Source of the DNA: an uncultured Collinsella sp.
GTDB lineage: Bacteria; Actinomycetota; Coriobacteriia; Coriobacteriales; Coriobacteriaceae
NCBI GenBank assembly: GCA_934621885.1
Contig: CAKTUH010000011.1
Coordinates: forward strand, 1-27,222
Length of the DNA stretch: 27,222 nt
Direction of reading: 5' to 3'
A model generated the notes under the pieces. It was not told where the DNA came from. It was given only the letters and a program-made list of their open reading frames with translations, and did not search any database. This document shows, piece by piece, positions 14,672 to 23,294 of this stretch (the first letter of the stretch is position 1; each line of letters opens with the position of its first letter). A program made the position numbers and the translations under genes.

Positions 14672-15325
14672 CTAGTCGTGGTAATAGTCGAGTCGTTTCT
14701 CGGCAGCGCCCAGCAGCATCTCGACTACGAAGTTAAAGACCCAGTAGATCAGCGCCGCGATCGCAAACGGCACCATGCTCACCTGCGAGGCGACCAGTGC
14801 CTTGGCCGTCGAGAACATCTCGCCCACGCCGATGGCGAACGCCAGCGACGTGTCCTTGACCAGCGTGATGATCTCGTTGCCCATCGCCGGCAAAATGCGC
14901 TTGGCGACCTGCGGCATCACGATGTACAGAAACGTCTGCATGCGCGAATAGCCCAGTACCTCGGCGGCCTCGTATTGACCGCGCGGAATGGATTGCAGGC
15001 CCGAGCGATAGATCTCGGCAAAATAACCGGCATAGTTGATGATGAACGCCACGACGCACGCCGTCCACTTCGAATCGGGCGTGAGTGAAATGCCGAAGAC
15101 GTAGTACGGGGCAAAGTAGATGGCAAACATCTGCAGCATCAGCGGCGTGCCGCGCATGACCGAAATGTAGATGCGCGCGATCCAACGAAGCGGCGCGATC
15201 TTACTCATGCGCATAAACGCCACGGGAATCCCCAGCGGAATCGACCCCAGCAGTGTCAGCACAAATAGCTGCAGGCTGACCAGGAAACCCTGGCCAAGCA
15301 TCTGCATCATGACTTGGATAGACAA
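14672..15325 (-). CDS. Polar amino-acid ABC transporter, permease protein
   Basis: This 217-residue HisM/GlnP-type permease has about five membrane segments. The cytoplasmic EAA loop YEAAEVLGYSRMQTFLYIVMPQ contacts the ATPase. The extended N-terminal GQGFLVSLQLFVLTLL is typical. The start at 15325 is a TTG (in a TTGTCTATCC context) with a weak GAGAG upstream; an ATG at 15310 is the alternative. The single permease gene implies a homodimeric channel. It is separated from the binding-protein gene by 138 bp holding a long hairpin, which may lower its expression relative to that gene. Confidence 0.92.
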   Translation of the reverse strand: MSIQVMMQMLGQGFLVSLQLFVLTLLGSIPLGIPVAFMRMSKIAPLRWIARIYISVMRGTPLMLQMFAIYFAPYYVFGISLTPDSKWTACVVAFIINYAGYFAEIYRSGLQSIPRGQYEAAEVLGYSRMQTFLYIVMPQVAKRILPAMGNEIITLVKDTSLAFAIGVGEMFSTAKALVASQVSMVPFAIAALIYWVFNFVVEMLLGAAEKRLDYYHD

Positions 15326-15364
15326 CCTATGCTCTCTTTCGAAGCAACGGAACAGCGAATCTTA

Positions 15365-15473
15365 TTTGAAATAGGCACAGCGCCCAAGATTGCGAGCGAC
15401 AAGCCCGACGAAGCGCACTTTGGTACGCGAGGAGGGTTGGAGCCGCAAGGTTGGGTGCTGTGGTTATTTCAAA
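15365..15473 (-). other. Long imperfect hairpin between binding-protein and permease genes
   Basis: Arms of 30 nt (15365-15394 and 15444-15473) match at 25 of 30 positions. The right arm includes the binding-protein stop codon and last codons. Hairpins in this place are known in other importers (for example malE-malF) to keep binding-protein RNA stable and more abundant than permease RNA. That role is inferred here. Confidence 0.65.
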
Positions 15474-16324
15474 ACCCAATTATCGAAAGACAAACCATAG
15501 CTCTCGTACTTGTCGCAGAGGTCCTTGACCGTGCCGTCCTCATAGAGCGCCTTGAGCGACTCGTTCACAGCGTCCGCTGACTTGGTGTCGCCCTTCTTAA
15601 AGCCGACGGCGTAGTGCTCGCTGGACAGCGGCTCGTCAAGCTGCGTATAGGCATCGGGCTTGGCGGCAAGCTGATACTGAGCGATCGAGAGGTCGCAGGC
15701 GACGGCATCGACCGCACCGCTCTCGAGCTGCATAAACGCTGTGTTGTACTCACCGATGGTGTCGAGCGTGGCAAACGTCGCAGCCAGATCCTTCTGGTCG
15801 CCCTCGAGCACGTCCTGCGCGGCGGAATCGGTCTGGGTGATCACGGTCTTGCCAGCAAGATCGTCCCAGCTCTTGATACCCGCGTCCTTCTTGACCACGA
15901 GCACCTGCTCGTTGAGCATGTACGGATCGGAGAACGTGTAGTCGTCCTCGCGACCCTCCATGGTAAAGCCGTTCCAGATGCAGTTGATGGCACCCGAGTT
16001 GAGCAGCGTGTCCTTGGCATCCCAGTCGATGGCCTCATACTCAACGTCCCAGCCCTGCTTGTCGGCAACGGCCTTAGCAAGGTCGAGGTCAAAGCCTGTG
16101 TACTCACCGTCGTCGCCCACAAAACCATACGGAGGATAGGACTTGTCAAAGCCCACCACGAGCTTCTTGGACTCCGCGGCGCCCTTCACGTCCTTGGCTG
16201 CGGCAGAACCGGCAGCGGAGCCCTTATCGGCACCGCCGCCGCAGCCGACCAGACCAAGGCCGAGCACCGTGGCAAGCGAACCGGCTAGGCCAACAAACTG
16301 ACGACGAGACATATCGGTATTCAT
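15464..16324 (-). CDS. Polar amino-acid ABC transporter, substrate-binding lipoprotein
   Basis: This 286-residue extracytoplasmic receptor feeds the permease at 14672. The N-terminus has a Tat-like motif SRRQFVG (6-12), a hydrophobic stretch and the lipobox LVGC with Cys28, so it is probably a Tat-exported lipoprotein. After a Gly/Ala/Ser linker the SBP_bac_3 domain begins KKLVVGFDKSYPPYGFVGDDGEYTGFDLDLAKAVADKQG, with GAINCIWNGFTMEGRE and a hinge region. AAGGGGG lies 8 nt before the ATG. A promoter is visible at 16380-16408 and a palindrome at 16342-16361 in the leader. Substrate class is polar amino acid; the ligand cannot be read. Confidence 0.93.
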   Translation of the reverse strand: MNTDMSRRQFVGLAGSLATVLGLGLVGCGGGADKGSAAGSAAAKDVKGAAESKKLVVGFDKSYPPYGFVGDDGEYTGFDLDLAKAVADKQGWDVEYEAIDWDAKDTLLNSGAINCIWNGFTMEGREDDYTFSDPYMLNEQVLVVKKDAGIKSWDDLAGKTVITQTDSAAQDVLEGDQKDLAATFATLDTIGEYNTAFMQLESGAVDAVACDLSIAQYQLAAKPDAYTQLDEPLSSEHYAVGFKKGDTKSADAVNESLKALYEDGTVKDLCDKYESYGLSFDNWVLK

Positions 16325-16341
16325 GGTATCCCCCTTGATAG

Positions 16342-16361
16342 CACTTTAGTTAGGTAAAGTG
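16342..16361. promoter_or_regulatory. Palindrome in the leader of the amino-acid ABC operon, candidate operator
   Basis: CACTTTAGTTAGGTAAAGTG has perfect 7-bp arms and a 6-nt spacer. It lies just downstream of the predicted transcription start, where a bound repressor would block elongation. CACTTTA is repeated at 16386-16392. Confidence 0.5.
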
Positions 16362-16379
16362 AGTCATGTAACGTTCAGA

Positions 16380-16408
16380 ATCATACACTTTAGCGTGATG
16401 GAGCACAA
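16380..16408 (-). promoter_or_regulatory. Promoter of the amino-acid ABC operon
   Basis: On the minus strand TTGTGC (16408-16403) and TATGAT (16385-16380) are spaced 17 nt apart, as for a housekeeping sigma factor. The -10 box is 55 bp upstream of the binding-protein start. Confidence 0.55.
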
Positions 16409-16416
16409 GGGAGGGG

Positions 16417-16563
16417 TTGCCCGGCACGGGCGGGGAGCGGCGCGTAATTAAGTTTCCTGCTCTACAGTCCTGCGCAAGACGGAAAGCACATTAAGTGCTT
16501 TCCTTTGCGTGCGGAACTCGCGATAAACTTAATTACGCGCCGCTCCCCGCCCGTGCCGGGCAA
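16417..16563. repeat. Perfect 39-bp inverted repeat around a 69-bp spacer with nested hairpin
   Basis: Arms 16417-16455 and 16525-16563 are perfect complements over 39 bp, starting TTGCCCGGCACGGGCGGGG and ending GTAATTAAGTTT. The spacer contains a second perfect hairpin GGAAAGCAC/GTGCTTTCC (16481-16489 and 16495-16503), flanked by CGCAA/TTGCG. There is no open reading frame of note and no obvious target-site duplication. It fits a MITE-like element or a strong transcription barrier. Confidence 0.85.
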
Positions 16564-16672
16564 TCGTCGTTGTACTTATCACTGACACCAATAAACCGCT
16601 TGCATATCATCTGTTGGGTTGGCACGGTACAATGCTTGTGGCTTTCAATTTATAAATTAGTGGGGTTAATTC

Positions 16673-18121
16673 ATGGCAGAATCTCGTGCTGAGCGTAAGG
16701 CTCGGCGTGCTTTAATCCAGGCGGCTGAGGGGTCGGAGGAGACGAAATCTTCTAAGAAATCTAAGTCGGCTAAGGATGCGAAGGGTAAATCCAACAAGGG
16801 CAAGGCAAAGGACAAGCGTTCTGGCGCTCGTCAGGCTGGAACCAAAGATTTCGAAGCTCGCTCTAAGCGTTCTTATAAAGACTCGGCTAAGCCTGCTCGT
16901 AAGGCCGTGGATCCCAAGTCGCCTTGTTCCATCATGAAGGCTTGTGGTGGATGTACGGCGCTTAATCGTCCTTATAAAAAGCAGCTCGCTGCTAAGCAGG
17001 CTGCTATGGAGGAGCTTTTTGCCTCGCTTTGTGAGCGCGAGGGTATCGCCGTCGATCCTATTCGCGGTATGGGTGTTACCCTTGGCGATCCGGGTAAGTA
17101 TCCTGCGCCGCGTGGGTTCCGTCATAAGGCCGCCACTCCCTTTGCTCCTGGTAAGGAGGGTGCTGTTCGCTGTGGCTTCTTTGAGCGCGGTACGCACAAG
17201 ATTGTTGCCGTGCCCAAGTGTCCTGTTGAGGCTCCCGGGGCTCGTCAGATTCTTAATGGCATCGCTCGCGAAGCTGAGCGGCTGCATATTCCCGCCTTTA
17301 ACGAGGACAAGCATCTGGGGCTGCTTCGCTATGCCGTCGTTCGCTGTGGCTGGCGTACCGACCAGATCATGGTTACCCTTGTGACCGCCCAGCGCGACCT
17401 GCCTCGCGCGCAGGAGTTCTTTGAGGCCGTCGCCGCACTCGATCCGCATATCGTCACCGTTGCCCAAAATATCAACGGCCGTCCCGGTAACGCCATTCTG
17501 GGCGAGGAGACCCGCATCGTCCATGGCGCTGAGTGTATGCGCGACCAGCTGCTCGGCTGCGAGTTCGATATCTCCCCCACCGCGTTTTACCAGACCAACC
17601 CGCAGCAGACCGAGCTGCTCTACCAGCTCGCTATTGACGGCATGGACCTGCAGCAGGGCGACGTGCTTATGGACGCTTACTGCGGCAGCGGCACAATCGG
17701 TCTGTGCGCCGCAAAAGATGCCCAGGACAAGGGCGCCGGCATTATGCTGCTCGGCGTTGAGCGCAATCCCGCCGGCATCGCCGACGCGCGTCGCAACGCC
17801 GAGCTCAACGGCCTCACCCGCAATGCATGGTTTATGGCCGACGACGCGACCGACTACATCCTGGACGCCGCCGACAACAACGAGCGCGTCGACGTTCTCT
17901 CCATCGACCCGCCGCGTGCCGGCTCCACGCCCGAGTTCCTCGATGCCGCCTGTGCACTCAAGCCGCGCCGCATCACCTACATCAGCTGCAACCCCATCAC
18001 CCAAGAGCGCGACCTGCACCAGCTCCTCGACGGCGGCTACCGGCTGCTCAAGATCACGCCGGTCGACATGTTCCCCCATACCGACCACACCGAAACCGTC
18101 GCGGTCCTCGAGCGCCGCTAA
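16673..18121 (+). CDS. 23S rRNA (uracil-5-)-methyltransferase, RlmD/RumA family
   Basis: This 482-residue S-adenosylmethionine-dependent enzyme probably makes m5U in 23S rRNA. Residues 1-80 are a Lys/Ser-rich basic extension, longer than usual, likely for RNA binding. Cys85, Cys91 and Cys94 (CSIMKACGGC) plus Cys183 form the Fe-S cluster site. The methyltransferase domain has DAYCGSGTIGL, the conserved IDPPRAG and the catalytic ISCNP, with DMFPHTDHTETVA at the end. GTGGGG lies before the start, and a possible -10 TACAAT is at 16629. The first 700 bp favour T-ending codons (GCT, CGT, CCT) whereas the rest favours C-ending ones, an unusual change inside one gene. Position specificity (1939 or 747) is undecided. 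Confidence 0.9.
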   Translation: MAESRAERKARRALIQAAEGSEETKSSKKSKSAKDAKGKSNKGKAKDKRSGARQAGTKDFEARSKRSYKDSAKPARKAVDPKSPCSIMKACGGCTALNRPYKKQLAAKQAAMEELFASLCEREGIAVDPIRGMGVTLGDPGKYPAPRGFRHKAATPFAPGKEGAVRCGFFERGTHKIVAVPKCPVEAPGARQILNGIAREAERLHIPAFNEDKHLGLLRYAVVRCGWRTDQIMVTLVTAQRDLPRAQEFFEAVAALDPHIVTVAQNINGRPGNAILGEETRIVHGAECMRDQLLGCEFDISPTAFYQTNPQQTELLYQLAIDGMDLQQGDVLMDAYCGSGTIGLCAAKDAQDKGAGIMLLGVERNPAGIADARRNAELNGLTRNAWFMADDATDYILDAADNNERVDVLSIDPPRAGSTPEFLDAACALKPRRITYISCNPITQERDLHQLLDGGYRLLKITPVDMFPHTDHTETVAVLERR

Positions 18122-18136
18122 CCACCGGCACACAAG

Positions 18137-18169
18137 AAAAGGGGCGGCCCGTCTGGACCGCCCCTTTTT
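18137..18169 (+). terminator. Intrinsic terminator of the rRNA methyltransferase gene
   Basis: An 11-bp stem AAAAGGGGCGG (18137-18147 with 18158-18168) ends in TTTTT. It lies between convergent genes and its A-run can also serve the minus-strand PHP gene. Confidence 0.85.
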
Positions 18170-18188
18170 CGTAACGAATTAGACTTCG

Positions 18189-19010
18189 CTACATCCTCTT
18201 GCGCAGGTCGCATACACCGGCGGCAGCCATCTCGCGCAGCAGCGTGTCACGATCGCGTGTCACAATCAGATCCAGCGGGAAGTGGATCTCGTCGAGCATC
18301 TTGCGGGCATGGTCGAGCTTGCCGATCGCCATACCAATGTGCGCATCGGTCGAAACGCCAATGCCCACACCCAGCTCGGCGCAACGCTCGGCGATCTTGC
18401 GGCATACGTCCCAATGCTCGGTATCGGTGCCATGCTCAAGACTGTGATTATTGATCTCGATGATCTTGTGCTTGGCCTTAGCCGCCAGCAGCACCTCATC
18501 GACATCAAAGGGCACGCCCGAACGGCCCGCATGGCCCAACATGAACACCTTGGGATGCTCCAGGGCATTGATGTACATCTCGGTCGTCTGGGCAAGCGTC
18601 GCACCCTCGGCAAACTGCGGATTATGCACGCTTGCCACCAAATAATCCAAATTACGCGTCACCAAATCGAACAGCGAATGCTGGCGACTGTACGCATCGC
18701 CGGCGATATCGAGCGAAACGGGAATGTCTTCGCCAAACAGGCTGCCGTCCAACGAAACGATATCGGCCTCAGCGCCGCGGAGCAACAGCACGCCGCTCCA
18801 AATGCGCGGCCAGATATCCTGGTTGATAAAGAACTGGAAACTACGCAGGTCATTGGGGCAAGGTGTAACCATCGAGCTCAGATGGTCGGCGGAACCGAGC
18901 ACCTGAAGGCCGCGCTCGGCCGCCCAGTATATGTTCTGCTCAATGGTCGAATACGCATGCGCAGAGAACATCGTATGGGTATGGATATCACAAGAAAGCA
19001 GGTAGGGCAT
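18189..19010 (-). CDS. PHP-domain metal-dependent phosphoesterase (YcdX-like)
   Basis: This 273-residue cytoplasmic hydrolase has the PHP domain metal-binding motifs in order: DIHTHT near residue 8, SADHLS near 40, GAEADI with Glu, SVHNP, GHAGR, INNHSL and the final STDAH. This set binds a trinuclear metal site and acts on phosphate esters such as histidinol phosphate or nucleotides. Length and motif order resemble YcdX-type phosphatases more than polymerase PHP domains. AAGGAG precedes the start at 19010, and TACAAT about 40 bp upstream may be a -10 box. The gene stands alone, so the substrate is unknown. Confidence 0.88.
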   Translation of the reverse strand: MPYLLSCDIHTHTMFSAHAYSTIEQNIYWAAERGLQVLGSADHLSSMVTPCPNDLRSFQFFINQDIWPRIWSGVLLLRGAEADIVSLDGSLFGEDIPVSLDIAGDAYSRQHSLFDLVTRNLDYLVASVHNPQFAEGATLAQTTEMYINALEHPKVFMLGHAGRSGVPFDVDEVLLAAKAKHKIIEINNHSLEHGTDTEHWDVCRKIAERCAELGVGIGVSTDAHIGMAIGKLDHARKMLDEIHFPLDLIVTRDRDTLLREMAAAGVCDLRKRM

Positions 19011-19110
19011 CGGGTCTCCTTATCCAGTATGGCCGTCGCGTATATTCATTGTACGCATAGCATTCGGCAGTCGTAAAACCGCTTCATCCCAATCACACAA
19101 CGGCATAGAC

Positions 19111-19141
19111 AACGGGGTCCGGCTTAACACCAAACCCCGTT
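19111..19141 (-). terminator. Terminator-like hairpin after the aminotransferase gene
   Basis: AACGGGGT (19111-19118) pairs with ACCCCGTT (19134-19141) around a 15-nt loop, 29 bp past the stop codon. There is no clear U-tract, so the call is weak. Confidence 0.45.
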
Positions 19142-19169
19142 TCACGTAAAACATTGTAAGCAGAGCGCT

Positions 19170-20360
19170 TTACTTTGGACGATACTCGTCTGCCAACTGC
19201 TTCCACGCAGGCAGCGAGTTGATGATCGTCTCATGGCTCACGCAATAGCCCAAGCGGAACCAGCCCGGCATGCCAAAGCTATCCGAGGGCACCGCGAGCA
19301 GCTCGTACTTCTTCGCGCGCTCGCAGAAGGCGTTCGCATCGGGCTCCAGCGCCTTCACCCATAGGTAGAACGCACCATCAGGCTCAACATACGTGTAGCC
19401 GTACTCCGCCAGCGCATCGGTAAGTGCTCTACGATTGCGTGCATAGGCCTCAACATCGCTCGGCTCGTCGATGCAGTCGATAATCACGCGCTGGAAGAGT
19501 GCCGGTGCGCACACAAAGCCCAGCGTACGGGCAGCACCGGCAACGGCGGGCATCAAGCGGGCGGCCTGCGGATTCGTGTTGGGGACCAAAATCCAGCCCA
19601 CACGCTCACCCGGAAGCGAAAGCGACTTGGAATATGAGTAGCACACGATAGTGTGCTCGTAGATCGAGGGCACCCAAGGCACCTCGGCACCATAGACGAT
19701 CTCGCGGTACGGCTCATCCGAGATCAGCATGATCGGGTTCTCGGGATCGCGCTTGGCGTTGACCTCTCGTAAGACATTGGCCAGGCGCGTCAAGGTATCG
19801 CGCGTATACACGGCGCCGGTCGGGTTGTTGGGCGAGTCGATAATGACCGCTGCCGTCTTGTCGGTAATAGCCTTAAGAACGTTGCCGACGCTCAGCTGGA
19901 ATGTATCCTCGTTGGCAAGCGCCTCGACGCACGTGCAACCGGCCTTCTCGATCCACACGCGATACTCCGGAAAATACGGCGCGATAACGATGACCTCATC
20001 GCCCGGATTGGTGATGGCGTTGAGCGTGCAGGTGAGCGAAGCCGCCGCACCCACGGTCATAAAGACATCCTTGCCCTCATAGCTCGTGCCGAAGCGACGG
20101 TTGAGCGAGTCGGCCACAGCCGCGCGACACTGCGGCAGGCCCGGTGCAGGCGTGTATCCGTGCAGCTGCTCGCTCGGCAGCTCAAGCGCCTTCTTAATGG
20201 ACTCCGCAACGGCTGCAGGCGCCGGAACACTCGGGTTGCCCAGCGAGAAATCGAACACGTTCTCCGCGCCGATCTGCGCCTTGCGCTCAAGGCCATAGCT
20301 AAAGATCTCGCGGATGATGGAACTCTCCGCGCCGCGAGCATACATGGTTTCGTTGATCAT
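19170..20360 (-). CDS. Pyridoxal-phosphate aminotransferase, class I
   Basis: This 396-residue fold-type I enzyme transfers amino groups between an amino acid and a 2-oxo acid. Key residues are Asn178 in SPNNPTG, Asp215 and Tyr218 in SDEPYRE, and the PLP lysine Lys245 in YSYSKSLSLPGERVGW. The glycine-rich FSLGNPSVP and GYTPAPGLPQCR near the start are typical of aspartate/aromatic-type class I enzymes. The start at 20360 follows AAAGGGG; a longer frame to 20459 begins inside the palindrome at 20421 and is rejected. No biosynthetic operon is adjacent, so the amino-acid preference is open. Confidence 0.9.
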   Translation of the reverse strand: MINETMYARGAESSIIREIFSYGLERKAQIGAENVFDFSLGNPSVPAPAAVAESIKKALELPSEQLHGYTPAPGLPQCRAAVADSLNRRFGTSYEGKDVFMTVGAAASLTCTLNAITNPGDEVIVIAPYFPEYRVWIEKAGCTCVEALANEDTFQLSVGNVLKAITDKTAAVIIDSPNNPTGAVYTRDTLTRLANVLREVNAKRDPENPIMLISDEPYREIVYGAEVPWVPSIYEHTIVCYSYSKSLSLPGERVGWILVPNTNPQAARLMPAVAGAARTLGFVCAPALFQRVIIDCIDEPSDVEAYARNRRALTDALAEYGYTYVEPDGAFYLWVKALEPDANAFCERAKKYELLAVPSDSFGMPGWFRLGYCVSHETIINSLPAWKQLADEYRPK

Positions 20361-20420
20361 CTGTTCCCCTTTCGCATAGGCGGTATTGTACGCTTTAGTC
20401 GGGCAAAGTGCCGCAGCAAT

Positions 20421-20480
20421 GTTGATTGGGGACAGACTTAAATGCGTGAAAACACTCATTTAAGTCTGTCCCCAATCAAC
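20421..20480. repeat. Extragenic palindrome with perfect 24-bp arms (GGGGACAG type)
   Basis: Arms 20421-20444 and 20457-20480 are perfectly complementary, beginning GTTGATTGGGGACAGAC. A short inner GTG/CAC stem closes the loop, giving an almost uninterrupted hairpin. It lies upstream of the aminotransferase gene and before the ftsH terminator, and shares GGGGACAG with the other palindromes of the window. Confidence 0.85.
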
Positions 20481-20506
20481 AGATGGCCCCATATCGCTCA
20501 AAAGAA

Positions 20507-20538
20507 AAAGCCTCCGCAGGTTTCCCCGCGGAGGCTTT
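20507..20538 (-). terminator. Terminator of the tilS-hpt-ftsH operon
   Basis: An 11-bp stem AAAGCCTCCGC (20507-20517 with 20528-20538) has a 10-nt loop, 12 bp past the ftsH stop codon. AAAGAAAAAG on its left side gives a U-rich run on the minus strand. Confidence 0.85.
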
Positions 20539-20549
20539 CGCTACCAAGA

Positions 20550-22688
20550 CTATTTGTCGGCGTCGGTGTTGGCACCTGCGTCGACGGCACAGTCATCGCC
20601 GGCATCATCGGATGCAGCTTCGGCATCCTCCTGCATAGCTGCCTGCGCAAAAGCCGCAGCATCTGCCGCCAGCTCCTCCTCGCTCATGCGAGGCGTGCGC
20701 TTCTTGGTCGGCATACCGGCCGCCTTGGCGTTGCGCTCCTCCTTGGCCGCCAGGATATCGCCCTCGCGCTCAAGGTAAGAATCCCACTCATTGTCGAGCA
20801 GGGCACTCACGGCATCGCCTTCAACGGTCTCGCGCTCAAGCAGCACCTTGGCCATCAGATCGAGCTGATCGCGACGGGCATCAAGAATCTCGACCGCACG
20901 ACGATGGGCCTCACGCATAATGCGCTGAACCTCGATATCGATGCGACGCGCCGTCTCCTCGGAGTAATCCTGGTGATCGGCGTAGTCGCGGCCCAGGAAC
21001 ACCTGATGCTGCGCCTCGCCAAAGACCTGGGTACCCAGTTCCTCGCTCATACCCAAGCGCGTGACCATCTCGCGCGCCATCTTGGTTGCACGCTCCAGGT
21101 CGTTGCTCGCGCCCGACGTGATGTCGTCGCACATGAGTTCCTCGGCAACGCGGCCGCCCAAGAACACGGCAAGCTCATCGAGCATCTCGTTCTTGGTCTT
21201 GAGGAAGTGGTCCTCCTGCGGCAGCTGCAGCGTATAGCCCAGGGCCTGGCCGCGGCTGACGATTGAGATCTTGTGGACCGGATCGGAGTGCTCCAAGATG
21301 TGGCCAACCAGGGCGTGGCCGCTCTCGTGGTAGGCAATCGTGGTGCGCTCAGCCTCGGTCATCACGCGGCCCTTGCGCTGCGGTCCGGCGATCACGCGCT
21401 CCATCGATTCCTCGACCTCGTCCATCGAGATCACGGAACGATGACGGCGGGCAGCCAACAGCGCAGACTCGTTGAGCAGGTTCGCCAAATCGGCGCCGGT
21501 AAAGCCAACGGTCATCTGGGCGAGCTTCTCAAACTTAACGTCCTCGTCCATCGGCTTATTCTCGGCATGCACGCGCAAGATCTGCTCGCGGCCCTTCACG
21601 TCCGGACGGTCGACCGTAACCTGACGGTCAAATCGGCCGGGACGCAGCAGCGCCGGATCCAGAATGTCGGGGCGGTTGGTGGCAGCGATCAGGATGACCG
21701 ACTCACTCTCCTCAAAACCGTCCATCTCGACCAGCAGCTGGTTGAGCGTCTGCTCGCGCTCGTCATGACCGCCGCCCAAGCCGGCTCCGCGCTGACGTCC
21801 CACGGCGTCGATCTCATCGATAAAGATGATCGACGGGGCCTGGGACTTGGCTTCCTTAAAGAGGTCGCGCACGCGGCTGGCGCCGACGCCCACGAACATC
21901 TCGACAAAGTCGGAGCCCGAAATGCTAAAGAACGGCACGCCCGCCTCGCCGGCAACGGCCTTGGCCAGCAGGGTCTTACCGGTGCCCGGGGGGCCAACCA
22001 GCAACACGCCGCGCGGAATCTTAGCGCCCAGCTTGCGATAGCGATCCGGGTCGCTCAAAAAGTCGCGGATCTCCTCGAGTTCCTCGACCGCCTCGTCCAC
22101 ACCGGCAACGTCCTCAAACTTGACCTTGGGACGCGTGGCCTCGTTGGTCTTGGCGTTGGTCTTGCCAAACTGCATGTTCCTGTTGTTGGCACCCATCATC
22201 TGGCGCATAAAGTAGAACATGATGGCGATCAGGGCGATCGTCGGAAGCACGCTCATCGCCAAGTCGCCCCAAAAATCGGGGTCATTGGTGTTGACGATGT
22301 ACTTGGTATCGGGGTGCTCCGCCATAAGCTCGGCAAGCGAATCGGAGCCGACATAGGTCGAGGAGAAGCTCTTGAGCTCGCTCGTATCGCCCTTGTCCTT
22401 GCTCGCCTTCCAGTAATGACCGGTCACGCTGCCGTCCACCACCGTATACGTCAAGTCGTCGACGCGATCCTGCTTGATGGCGTTGACCATCTCGCTCGTC
22501 GCGAGCTTTACGGTATTGCTGGAATTGGCAAAGCCGGAGCCCATGTTAAAGAAGGCATAGCCCAGAAGCGCGCAAGCCAAAATAAAATACAGCCAGCCCG
22601 TACGCGTGGGCTTTTTGCCTCCGGGCATCCCCGGGATCTTAGGCTCCCGGGGAGTCTGGGAATTGTTATCGTTACGGTCGTCGGGCAT
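20550..22688 (-). CDS. ftsH: ATP-dependent zinc metalloprotease FtsH
   Basis: This membrane-bound hexameric AAA+ protease degrades misfolded and short-lived membrane and cytoplasmic proteins. The 712-residue protein has membrane segments near 31-49 and 141-161 around an external domain. The AAA domain has Walker A GPPGTGKT (232-239), Walker B FIDEID (289-294) and second region of homology [20 protein letters not shown] (336-355). The zinc-binding HESGH is at 454-458. The tail after about 640 is acidic and Ala-rich. The start lies one base after the hpt stop codon (TAAGATG), with GGAGG inside hpt, so translation is probably coupled. The gene order tilS-hpt-ftsH is conserved in Gram-positive bacteria. 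Confidence 0.97.
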   Translation of the reverse strand: MPDDRNDNNSQTPREPKIPGMPGGKKPTRTGWLYFILACALLGYAFFNMGSGFANSSNTVKLATSEMVNAIKQDRVDDLTYTVVDGSVTGHYWKASKDKGDTSELKSFSSTYVGSDSLAELMAEHPDTKYIVNTNDPDFWGDLAMSVLPTIALIAIMFYFMRQMMGANNRNMQFGKTNAKTNEATRPKVKFEDVAGVDEAVEELEEIRDFLSDPDRYRKLGAKIPRGVLLVGPPGTGKTLLAKAVAGEAGVPFFSISGSDFVEMFVGVGASRVRDLFKEAKSQAPSIIFIDEIDAVGRQRGAGLGGGHDEREQTLNQLLVEMDGFEESESVILIAATNRPDILDPALLRPGRFDRQVTVDRPDVKGREQILRVHAENKPMDEDVKFEKLAQMTVGFTGADLANLLNESALLAARRHRSVISMDEVEESMERVIAGPQRKGRVMTEAERTTIAYHESGHALVGHILEHSDPVHKISIVSRGQALGYTLQLPQEDHFLKTKNEMLDELAVFLGGRVAEELMCDDITSGASNDLERATKMAREMVTRLGMSEELGTQVFGEAQHQVFLGRDYADHQDYSEETARRIDIEVQRIMREAHRRAVEILDARRDQLDLMAKVLLERETVEGDAVSALLDNEWDSYLEREGDILAAKEERNAKAAGMPTKKRTPRMSEEELAADAAAFAQAAMQEDAEAASDDAGDDCAVDAGANTDADK

Positions 22689-22689
22689 C

Positions 22690-23238
22690 TTACGAATAAA
22701 CCTCCGGTTTCAAAATGCCCAGATACGGAAGGTTACGGTAGCGCTCGGCATAGTCGAGGCCGTAGCCCACCACAAAGGCATCGGGGCAATGGGTTCCAAC
22801 ATACTTGGGCGTGACGGCCGAGGTACGGTCCTCAACGTCCTTCCACAGGAAGGCGGCGACCTCCAGAGAAGCAGGCTTGCGGCTCTCGAGGTTCTTCATC
22901 AGATACTTGAGCGTCAGGCCCGAGTCCAGAATGTCCTCGACAATCAGCACGTCGCGACCACGGATGTCGATATCCAGGTCCTTAATGATACGCACGATAC
23001 CCGAGGACTTCACACCGTCGCCATAGCTCGAAACAGCCATGAAATCGATGTTGGTCGGCAGCTCGATCTTGCGCATCAGGTCGCCCATAAAGACCACGGC
23101 GCCGCGCAGGACCGCAATCAGCACCAGATCCTTACCCGCGTAGTCGCGAGTAATCTGCTCGCCTAGGCGAGAGACGATACCGTCGATATCCTCCTGCGTA
23201 AACAGAACCTTCTCGATATCCGGATGTTGAGAAGCCAT
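22690..23238 (-). CDS. hpt: Hypoxanthine phosphoribosyltransferase
   Basis: This purine salvage enzyme makes IMP or GMP from hypoxanthine or guanine and PRPP in the cytoplasm. The 182-residue protein has the PRPP-binding motif VLIVEDILDSGLTL at 97-110 with the acidic pair Glu101-Asp102. It also has LRGAVVFMGDL near 44-54, the flexible loop region MAVSSYGDGVKSSG (67-80), and PDAFVVGYGLDYAERYRNLPYLG near the end. AAAGGG precedes the start. It is the middle gene of tilS-hpt-ftsH. A 147-bp gap from tilS with a hairpin and a possible -10 box suggests an additional internal promoter. Confidence 0.95.
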   Translation of the reverse strand: MASQHPDIEKVLFTQEDIDGIVSRLGEQITRDYAGKDLVLIAVLRGAVVFMGDLMRKIELPTNIDFMAVSSYGDGVKSSGIVRIIKDLDIDIRGRDVLIVEDILDSGLTLKYLMKNLESRKPASLEVAAFLWKDVEDRTSAVTPKYVGTHCPDAFVVGYGLDYAERYRNLPYLGILKPEVYS

Positions 23239-23294
23239 GACAACCCTTTCTTGTGCTTATCGTCCACACACCGCCGTATGGACGCGAACTACAC

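Noticed and set aside
16712..18133. Open frame of 473 codons opposite the rRNA methyltransferase
   Set aside because: Antisense shadow; composition is low in information and all enzyme motifs are on the plus strand.
21273..22814. Open frame of 513 codons opposite ftsH and hpt
   Set aside because: It crosses the junction of two genuine genes on the other strand and has no recognisable domain.
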